Assembly: GCA_002402125.1 (NCBI GenBank)
Contig: NVVG01000205.1
Span: 1-6,642 of the forward strand
From: Moraxellaceae bacterium
Lineage (GTDB): Bacteria; Pseudomonadota; Gammaproteobacteria; Pseudomonadales; Ketobacteraceae
Direction: 5' to 3'
DNA: 6,642 nucleotides
The position numbers and the translations under genes were made by a program. This document shows, piece by piece, positions 1 through 5,848 of this stretch. How positions within the stretch are numbered: position 1 is the stretch's first letter; each line of letters begins with the position of its first letter. The notes beneath the pieces were generated by a model. It was given only the letters and a program-made list of their open reading frames with translations. It was not told the DNA's origin and made no database searches.

Positions 1-3000
1 ATTTCGTACGCTTTAGTGCTACCCAAGTGACCTTATGGCTAACCGGGGCTGCCACCAATCATCTTAGCAGCGATGACGTGAGTAATATCAGCATCAGTTT
101 TGCCGACGGCGCTTTTGCCAACACAAATTTAGCTACCAATGTGAGTGATAGTAGCAAGAGTGATGTTGCTGTTGGTTTTAACGATGTATCTACCCTTGCT
201 TATAGTGGCAGCTTTTCCGAGTGGGCTGCAAATGATGGTAGTGTCACTGGTCCCGTTATTATCACCTTAACCGACGATGTTTTTGTTGCCGATGTGGTGA
301 GTGCCAATCGAGTGGTGGCATCCAATGTGCCGGCGGGTTTAACGGCGGTATTTGTCCGGAACGGAGCCAGCCAATTAACTCTATCCCTTACCGGCAACGC
401 GACTAGCCACACCAGCGCAGCGGATATTGCCAATTTAACGGTTAGCTTTAATGACGGCGCGTTTAATGGTGTCACCCAAGCAAGTAATGTGGCGAATAGT
501 ACCAATTCAAGTTTATCGGTATCTTTTAATAATACCGCCAATGTGAATTACGCGGGCAGCTTTATCGAGGTCGCCGCTAACGATGGTAGTGTTAGCGGGT
601 CTCTGGTCATTGGTTTAACCGGTGATACTTTCGTTAATGATGTCGTTAGTGCGGGCCGGATAACGGCAGCTAATCTACCCACCGGTATGGTGGCATCTTT
701 TGTGCGTGATAGTGGTACTCAGCTGAGTTTGACGTTAGTGGGGGGCGCTACTAATCACGAAAATGCCAACGATACCAGTAATGTTATTGTCAGTTTTGAT
801 AACGGCGCTTTTACCACAACAACCTTAGCAACTAATGTCGGCAATAGTAGCAAAGCGGATATTTCGGTAGATTTTATTGATACCACGATACTTTCCTATA
901 ACGGTAGTTTTACCGAAGCTATTACCAATAATGGTAGTGTGATAGGTACCCTGTTGATTAGCTTAACTAACGATAGTTTTGTTGCTGATGTAGTAAGTGC
1001 TGGGCGAGTTGTTGCCAACAATGTGCCAGCTGGTCTTACGCCGGTGTTTGTACGAGATAGCGCAACGCAACTGAGCATGACACTCACCGGCAATGCATCG
1101 GCCCATACCAGTGCGGCGAACATTGGCAACCTATCCATTAGCTTTGGTGATGCTTCGTTTGTGGGGGTACCTTTAGCCGTTAATGTATTGAATAGTTCGA
1201 AGTCTGATATTGTGGTTACCTTTAATAATGCCGCCAGTCTTGATTACAGTGGTAGCTTCAGCGAAGTTGCCGCTAATGATGGTAGTGTGAGTGGTTCTGT
1301 GGTCATCGGGTTAACGGGTGACACCTTGGTGGCGGACGTTGTTAGTGCATCTCGGCTGAGTGTCAGTAATATCCCTGTTGGTTTAACCGCAGTGTTGGTA
1401 CGTGATAGTGCAACACAGCTCACGTTAACGCTTACCGGGAATGCTACTAATCATGGCGATGCCAATGATGTGGACAATCTTACTCTAGCCTTTAATAATG
1501 GTGCCTTTGTTAGCACGGCTAATGCAGTGAATGTAAGCAATTCAATACAAGCAGATAGAGTGATTGATTTTAATAATTCTGTCAGCTTAGGTTACAGCGG
1601 TAGTTATATTGAAACGGCGAGCAATACGGGTCTTGTGAGTGGTGCGGTTGCTATTAGTTTGTCAGGTGATTCTTTTGTCAATGATGTGGTCAGTGCCGGT
1701 CGTGTCATTGCATCCAATGTACCCGCTGGGTTAGCAGCGGTTTTCACCCGTAACAGCAACAGTCTAGTGACATTAGCATTAACCGGTAATGCTACTAGTC
1801 ATGTTGATGCCAATGATATTGCTAATCTCACGGTAACATTTGCTAATGGTGCGTTTATTACAACGGCGTTAGCGAGCAATGTGAGTAACGCCACTAAAAC
1901 AGACTTAGTGGTTGATTTTAATAACGCCACCAGTCTTGCTCATGTAGGCAGCTTCACCGAATCTATCGTAAATGACGGCAGTGTGTCTGGTAGTCTGGTG
2001 ATAACTCTATCGGACGATACATTTACTGCAGATGTGATCAGTGCAACACATGTACAAGCGTTCAATTTGCCTTCTGGTTTGGCTGCCAGCTTTGTCCGTG
2101 GCAGTGCAACCCAGCTTACTTTATCGTTAACGGGTAATGCTAACGCGCATACGGACAGCAATGACATCAATAATTTATCGGTAGTATTTGCCGATGACGC
2201 CTTTGTTATTAACAGTGCAACTGCGGTAAGCAACAGCAGTAAAACCGATATTGCCGTAGACTTTGTTAACGCCGCAAGCCTGGTTTATGTCGGTAGCTTG
2301 AAAGAAGTCGTTGCTAACGACGGTAGTGTAAATGGTTCTGTGGTTATTTCTCTAAGCGGAGATACGCTTGTGGCCGATGTGGTAAATGCAGCGAGAGTGA
2401 TTGCAACCAATGTGCCTCCAGGTCTTGTCGCTACCTTTGTGCGGGATAATGCCAGCCAATTAACCTTAACCCTCACGGGAAATGCTAGCGATCATGCCAG
2501 CAGCAATGATATCAGCAATTTAACCGTTGCTTTTGCCGATGGATCATTTACCAGTTCGGTGTTAGCGAGCAACGTGAGTAATAGCAATAAGAATGATCTG
2601 TCAGTCGATTTTAGTGACGTCACTAGTCTGGCTTACGTGGGTGGTTTTTCTGAAGTGATTGCTAACGATGGCAGCATGATTGGTTCGGTGGTGGTGACAT
2701 TAACGGACGATACGTTTGTGGCGGATGTGGTGAGTACTAACCGTGTGATCGCATCCAATGTGCCAGTTGGGTTAACCGCAGTCTTCGTTCGTGATAGCGC
2801 TACGCAACTAAGCTTTACATTAACGGGAAATGCCAGTAGCCATACCAGTTCATCGAACATTGCCAATCTCACCGTCAGCTTTAGTGATGGCGCATTTATC
2901 GGGGTACCATTGGCTGTCGATGTGAATAACAGTACTCAAGAAAATCTAGTAGTTGCTTTTAACAATACCGCTAGCCTAGACCATAATGGAAGTTTTGTTG

Positions 3001-5846
3001 AAGCCAGTACTAACGATGGTGCCATCGCCGGTGCTATGGTGGTTAGCTTGGTCGGTGATACCTTTGTCAGTGATGTGGTCAGTGCCGCACGCATGCTGGT
3101 GAGCAATGTGCCGGCCGGTTTAAGTGTGGTCTTAGTGCGCGATAGCGCTACCCAAATTACTTTGTTCCTGGCAGGTACTGCATTTAGTCATTCCAATGCC
3201 AGTGATATTAGCAATTTGACGGTTAGCTTTGCTGATGGTGCCTTTACCAGTACCGCATTGGCCACGAATGTTAGCGACAGTAGAAAAAATAATGTAGTGG
3301 TGAATTTTAATGACCCTGCCAGTTTGGTGTATAGCGGAGGTTTCATTGAAACCTTGGCAGATGATGGTTTGCTTTCTGGTAGTGTAATTATCATGTTAAG
3401 CAATGATAATTTTTCTGCCGATGTTATCAGTGGTGGGAAGATTTCGATATCGAATATGCCGGTTGGACTTACCGCCAACGCCTCTTTAGATAGCAATACC
3501 CAAATTACCTTAACGTTAAATGGTAGTGCGTTTAATCACGACAATAGTAACGATGTTAGTGATCTTACTGTCAGTTTCTCCCCCATGGCATTTGTTACCA
3601 ATGCGACGGTAACGGTTGTTGGGTATTTGAAATCGGACTTGGCGATTAACTTCTTGCAGCGTTTTTCCGATACGGATTTTGATGGTGACGGATTACCCAA
3701 TAATCTTGAAGTATTATTGGGTAGTGATCTTTATGATGCCGGCTCACCGACAGTGAATGGAACTGATGATACGGATGGTAATGGCGTAACGGATGCGGTG
3801 GAAATGTATTTGCTTTCCATAGGCGGCAGTAGTGATACCAACAGTGATCTCGATAACGATGGCTTAGCCGATATATTAGAAATTGCCGTTGGTGGTGATC
3901 CATTGGATGCTGACCAGCCAGTAAAGGGCGGAGCGGGCGATAGCGATGGCGATGGCATCAGTGATGGTATTGAAGGTTATCTCAGACAAAATGGCGGTGC
4001 TTATGATACTACAGTGACTAGCGACAGTGATGGTGATCAGGTACCCGATATTTATGAGTTAACCCAGCGTTCTGACCCATTTGATAGCGATAGCCCCATC
4101 GTTGATGGCGCAGCTGATGATGACATCGATGGGGTTGGCAATGCGCTGGAATATGTGCTGAATGAATTAGGCATTATTGATGTGGCTTCTAACACGGATA
4201 CCGATGGTGATGGTGTTCCGGATATGCTGGAGATTATGTCCAACAGTGATCCGCAAGATGTCGATGAGCCGATTCTGAATGGTGCAGCCGATGATGATGC
4301 CGATAACGTTTCAAATGGTGTGGAAGCGTACTTGGCAACATTAAACATATTTAATGTAGATGCAACGACGGATTTTGATCGTGATGGTATTCCCGATGTT
4401 CGTGAAGTGGCATTAGGAAACAATGCATCCTTCTCTGTAGAACATGACGATGATGGAGATGGTATTAGTGATGTGATTGAATATCAGTTAGCCAATCAGG
4501 GCATTGTTGACATTGATAGGGCAACCGATACGGATTCGGACGGTTTGCCAGATTGGTTTGAGATTGTTGGCGGCAGCGATCCACTGGATGCTGATTCTCC
4601 CACCCTGAATGGCGATAGTGATAGTGATGGTGATGGTGTGAGTGATGCGCTCGAAGCCTATTTGTCAGGTGTTAACAATACGCCAGAGCGAAACTTGGAT
4701 ACCGATAGCGATGGCGACAGCGTATCCGATATAAAAGAACTGCTGTCCGGTAGTGATCCCTTTGTGCATAGTCAGCCGGTGATTTGGGTTAACCTTTCTC
4801 AAGCGGATCACGCAGTGCAGGCGGTCGACAGAGACGGTGGTGATGCTATTGCTCGTGTGGTGGTAGGTAATGTAATAACCCCGGTACCTCAGTTTGATTG
4901 GAGCAATAGCGATCAAGAAATATTGTCGGCAGTGACAGGTTCCATCACCGAGACAGAATTGATATTTGATCCGAGTTTGTTGGATGCGGGTAATTACAAT
5001 CTTGCTGTCAGTGCATCGCGAACCATTGATGGGGTGATGATGCCGACCACCTTGATTGTTTATATGATACGTGTCGCTGATATTTTGGACGATGAGGTCG
5101 CTTGGGACGCTGATTCTGATGGCATTGTTGATAGTAGCGATCCAATTTCGTCTCAAGGTGATTCCGCTGCTAAATTGCAAACAGAAACCAATAGTACTAG
5201 TCAGTATCTGATGTCTGCAGACGATGGTGTGGATCTACGGGTAGGTTCCATCGTACGTGCTGCCAATAAGACCGCCGTAGCGATTAGTTTGTCTGATATC
5301 AGTGCTTATGGTGATGGGAGTGGTGGAGCGGTCGCTGATGTGGATGATGGCCGCAATCACAGTACGGGTATCTTTGACTTTGAAATTGCCAATTTACCCA
5401 AGGTAGGAGCGTCGGCCAGGGTAGTGCTACCGCTTAAATTTGCTATTCCTGAACAGGCGACCTATCGTAAATTTGACCCCGCCCTAGGTTGGAGGGATTT
5501 TGTCGAGGACGAGGGGAATGAAGTTGCCTCAGCTCCGGGATTGTTAGGTGATTGCCCTGGGGTAGATGATAGTAGTTATCAGCCGGGATTAACCGAAGGT
5601 TACTTCTGTGTGCGGTTAACCATTGTTGATGGGGGGCCTAATGACGCGGATGGTTTGAATGGTCTAATTAAGGACCCCGGAGGGGTGACTGGATTGGAGT
5701 CAGTGGACGAGGAAAATGCTAGTGAAAGTGGCAATGCCGACTTAGACGCAACAGTAAAAACAGGAACAGGCGGGGGTGTGATGGATATCTTCATGCTGCT
5801 GATAGGGTTGTTCGCAGGGTTAGTTTTACGGAGTAGTAGGCGTTAA
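1..5846 (+). CDS. Giant repetitive surface protein, choice-of-anchor U / GlyGly-CTERM (5' partial)
   Basis: This is the C-terminal part of a very large exported protein, probably an adhesin or surface-layer-like stalk; the role is inferred from architecture. The first full codon is at 3 and TAA is at 5844-5846, giving 1947 visible residues. The GTG at 27 is not the start: the eight codons before it read FVRFSATQ, matching the repeat consensus FVRDSATQ. Order by residue (position/3): beta-repeat domains to about 1218, calcium loops about 1223-1590, a beta-rich spacer 1591-1696, a lone calcium loop about 1702-1714, choice-of-anchor U about 1724-1896, an acidic linker, and GlyGly-CTERM 1923-1947. 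The visible protein is rich in N, S, T, D, V and A and has two cysteines, both in the anchor-U domain. The signal peptide and N terminus are outside the window. The next gene starts 2 bp downstream. The architecture is certain; ligand and function are unknown. Confidence 0.95.
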   Translation, partial: FVRFSATQVTLWLTGAATNHLSSDDVSNISISFADGAFANTNLATNVSDSSKSDVAVGFNDVSTLAYSGSFSEWAANDGSVTGPVIITLTDDVFVADVVSANRVVASNVPAGLTAVFVRNGASQLTLSLTGNATSHTSAADIANLTVSFNDGAFNGVTQASNVANSTNSSLSVSFNNTANVNYAGSFIEVAANDGSVSGSLVIGLTGDTFVNDVVSAGRITAANLPTGMVASFVRDSGTQLSLTLVGGATNHENANDTSNVIVSFDNGAFTTTTLATNVGNSSKADISVDFIDTTILSYNGSFTEAITNNGSVIGTLLISLTNDSFVADVVSAGRVVANNVPAGLTPVFVRDSATQLSMTLTGNASAHTSAANIGNLSISFGDASFVGVPLAVNVLNSSKSDIVVTFNNAASLDYSGSFSEVAANDGSVSGSVVIGLTGDTLVADVVSASRLSVSNIPVGLTAVLVRDSATQLTLTLTGNATNHGDANDVDNLTLAFNNGAFVSTANAVNVSNSIQADRVIDFNNSVSLGYSGSYIETASNTGLVSGAVAISLSGDSFVNDVVSAGRVIASNVPAGLAAVFTRNSNSLVTLALTGNATSHVDANDIANLTVTFANGAFITTALASNVSNATKTDLVVDFNNATSLAHVGSFTESIVNDGSVSGSLVITLSDDTFTADVISATHVQAFNLPSGLAASFVRGSATQLTLSLTGNANAHTDSNDINNLSVVFADDAFVINSATAVSNSSKTDIAVDFVNAASLVYVGSLKEVVANDGSVNGSVVISLSGDTLVADVVNAARVIATNVPPGLVATFVRDNASQLTLTLTGNASDHASSNDISNLTVAFADGSFTSSVLASNVSNSNKNDLSVDFSDVTSLAYVGGFSEVIANDGSMIGSVVVTLTDDTFVADVVSTNRVIASNVPVGLTAVFVRDSATQLSFTLTGNASSHTSSSNIANLTVSFSDGAFIGVPLAVDVNNSTQENLVVAFNNTASLDHNGSFVEASTNDGAIAGAMVVSLVGDTFVSDVVSAARMLVSNVPAGLSVVLVRDSATQITLFLAGTAFSHSNASDISNLTVSFADGAFTSTALATNVSDSRKNNVVVNFNDPASLVYSGGFIETLADDGLLSGSVIIMLSNDNFSADVISGGKISISNMPVGLTANASLDSNTQITLTLNGSAFNHDNSNDVSDLTVSFSPMAFVTNATVTVVGYLKSDLAINFLQRFSDTDFDGDGLPNNLEVLLGSDLYDAGSPTVNGTDDTDGNGVTDAVEMYLLSIGGSSDTNSDLDNDGLADILEIAVGGDPLDADQPVKGGAGDSDGDGISDGIEGYLRQNGGAYDTTVTSDSDGDQVPDIYELTQRSDPFDSDSPIVDGAADDDIDGVGNALEYVLNELGIIDVASNTDTDGDGVPDMLEIMSNSDPQDVDEPILNGAADDDADNVSNGVEAYLATLNIFNVDATTDFDRDGIPDVREVALGNNASFSVEHDDDGDGISDVIEYQLANQGIVDIDRATDTDSDGLPDWFEIVGGSDPLDADSPTLNGDSDSDGDGVSDALEAYLSGVNNTPERNLDTDSDGDSVSDIKELLSGSDPFVHSQPVIWVNLSQADHAVQAVDRDGGDAIARVVVGNVITPVPQFDWSNSDQEILSAVTGSITETELIFDPSLLDAGNYNLAVSASRTIDGVMMPTTLIVYMIRVADILDDEVAWDADSDGIVDSSDPISSQGDSAAKLQTETNSTSQYLMSADDGVDLRVGSIVRAANKTAVAISLSDISAYGDGSGGAVADVDDGRNHSTGIFDFEIANLPKVGASARVVLPLKFAIPEQATYRKFDPALGWRDFVEDEGNEVASAPGLLGDCPGVDDSSYQPGLTEGYFCVRLTIVDGGPNDADGLNGLIKDPGGVTGLESVDEENASESGNADLDATVKTGTGGGVMDIFMLLIGLFAGLVLRSSRR
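180..1919 (+). repeat. Putative five-domain super-repeat, copy 1
   Basis: Domains 1-5 look like a block that recurs as domains 6-10. Domain 3 (876-1223) carries NNGSVIG and GVPLAVNV, matched by NDGSMIG and GVPLAVDV in domain 8. Domain 4 has SLDYSGSF and VLVRDSATQ, matched by SLDHNGSF and VLVRDSATQ in domain 9. Domain 5 has YIET and TGLVSG, matched by FIET and DGLLSG in domain 10. These variants are absent or rare in the other domains. Domain 1 pairs less clearly: it also resembles domain 8. The grouping comes from reading by eye, not from a computed tree. Confidence 0.55.
1920..3653 (+). repeat. Putative five-domain super-repeat, copy 2
   Basis: Domains 6-10 are the proposed partner of domains 1-5, offset by five domains (about 1.74 kb). 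The clearest pair is domain 8 (2613-2960) with domain 3: both have FVRDSATQLS, then TLTGNAS and HTS, then GVPLAV, in that order. Shared DNA such as ggggtacc at the GVP codons is only short, so any block duplication is old and silent sites have drifted. Domain 10 passes directly into the calcium-loop region after AINF, which fixes the domain boundary used here. Confidence 0.5.
3669..4772 (+). repeat. Thirteen EF-hand-like / bacterial TSP3 calcium loops in alternating A/B order
   Basis: Thirteen loops of form DxDxDGxx(D/N)xxE occur with first Asp codons at 3675, 3768, 3846, 3939, 4023, 4116, 4197, 4290, 4371, 4446, 4527, 4620 and 4704. Odd-numbered loops (type A) mostly read (L/V/I)P(D/N)xxE and are usually followed by (G/S)SDPxDxDxP. 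Even-numbered loops (type B) read (V/I)(S/T/G)(D/N)xxE followed by (A/E/G/M)Y(L/V). The A-to-B step is 31 residues in five of six cases and 25 at the fifth A loop, whose DP tail is degenerate. The B-to-A step is 26-28. The pattern fits the bacterial TSP3 family, where such loops bind calcium and form stiff stalks. Substituted Gly positions (Q in A3, N in B4, S in A7) may weaken individual sites. Calcium binding is inferred from side-chain pattern only. Confidence 0.88.
4773..5087 (+). other. Beta-rich spacer, possibly Ig-like or cadherin-like, in the giant protein
   Basis: About 105 residues between the calcium-loop array and the anchor domain lack the D/N loops and show alternating beta-type strands: PVIWVNLSQ, AIARVVVG, TETELIFDPSLLDAGNYNLA and TTLIVYMIRVADI. 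The phrase LDAGNYNLAVSAS resembles the penultimate strand region of bacterial Ig-like or cadherin-like modules (a D-x-G-x-Y type corner). The family assignment is tentative; a role as a rigid adaptor between the stalk and the anchor is inferred from its place only. Confidence 0.45.
5106..5144 (+). other. Isolated calcium-type loop DADSDGIVDSSDP
   Basis: A fourteenth Asp-rich loop stands alone between the beta-rich spacer and the anchor-U domain. It reads D-A-D-S-D-G-I-V-D-S-S-D, a full TSP3-like ligand pattern with Asp rather than Glu at the last position, unlike the E-ending loops of the main array. A loop of this kind just before an anchor-U domain is a familiar layout in GlyGly-CTERM proteins. 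Calcium binding is inferred. Confidence 0.65.
5172..5690 (+). other. Choice-of-anchor U domain
   Basis: This region matches what is known of choice-of-anchor U domains, which lie just before interchangeable C-terminal sorting signals (GlyGly-CTERM, PEP-CTERM, LPXTG). Visible hallmarks are GIFDFEIANL, a strand ending VVLPL, ATYRKFDPALGWRDF (Trp codon 5490), LTIVDGGPNDADG (DGG codons from 5628) and a closing DPGGV at 5673-5687. Two cysteines, codons 5553 (GDCPG) and 5607 (YFCVR), are the only ones in the visible protein and lie 18 residues apart, so a disulfide bridge after export is plausible. The domain probably presents the mature C terminus at the cell envelope; its exact activity is not known. 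Confidence 0.85.
5769..5843 (+). other. GlyGly-CTERM sorting signal (rhombosortase substrate tail)
   Basis: The last 25 residues consist of GGG (5769-5777), V-M-D, a hydrophobic helix of about 14 residues (IFMLLIGLFAGLVL) and a basic end RSSRR followed by TAA. This is the tripartite GlyGly-CTERM layout. In the known family the intramembrane protease rhombosortase cuts near the glycines, and the mature protein can receive a lipid-type modification, as shown for Vibrio cholerae VesB. The Asp between the glycines and the helix is slightly atypical. The rhombosortase gene is not in this window. Confidence 0.85.
5835..5840 (+). promoter_or_regulatory. Probable ribosome binding site of the OmpA-like gene
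   Basis: AGTAGG lies inside the last codons of the giant gene, 8 bases before the ATG at 5849. It is a weak match to the AGGAGG consensus at normal spacing. A GGAG at 5830-5833 is better in sequence but about 15 bases away. The weak site and the 2-bp gap together suggest that ribosomes ending at TAA 5844-5846 re-initiate on the next gene. No promoter is visible between the genes. Confidence 0.5.
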
Positions 5847-5848
5847 CA

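Larger units (their letters stand above)
180..3653 (+). repeat. Ten tandem 116-residue beta-rich domains
   Basis: The coding sequence has a 348-bp period. Taking the boundary after the conserved (V/I)xF strand, the complete domains are 180-527, 528-875, 876-1223, 1224-1571, 1572-1919, 1920-2264, 2265-2612, 2613-2960, 2961-3308 and 3309-3653. The sixth and tenth are 345 bp, each lacking one codon in the loop after the AF motif. Before 180 lies the tail of another domain, so the array continues upstream. Landmarks in order are YSGSF, NDGSVSGSV, a (T/S)(G/D)D(T/S)FVADVVSA strand, NVPAGL, FVRDSATQLTLTLTGNA, NLTVSFADGAF, NVSNSSK and DLVVDF. Alternating hydrophobic residues joined by Gly/Asn/Ser turns suggest a beta-sandwich. 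I do not recognise a named family with certainty; similar modules occur in large bacterial proteins labelled only as beta-strand repeats. The domains are clearly related in protein but diverged in DNA, so the array is old. Confidence 0.93.

Noticed and set aside
27..29. GTG as the start of the giant gene
   Set aside because: The frame is open before it with repeat-consensus residues, no signal peptide follows, and it falls in the middle of a domain strand.
200..3496. Several minus-strand open frames of 60-110 codons, spaced along the repeat array
   Set aside because: They recur with the 348-bp repeats and translate the complement of the same motifs. They have no independent start signals or domains and are shadows of the giant gene.
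180..3653. RTX toxin or cadherin-type identity for the 116-residue repeats
   Set aside because: No GGxGxDxUx nonapeptides and no cadherin DxNDNxPxF motif are visible, so neither name is supported.
3646..5180. Minus-strand open frames up to 171 codons opposite the calcium-loop and spacer region
   Set aside because: Their content (runs rich in H, S, P, T and R) is what the complement of Asp/Gly-rich codons yields. The plus frame is continuous and has clear domains.
5674..5686. Small inverted repeat acccc-gga-ggggt, a possible terminator hairpin
   Set aside because: It has a 5-bp stem with no T-run and lies inside the conserved DPGGV codons of the anchor-U domain, so the symmetry follows from coding sequence.
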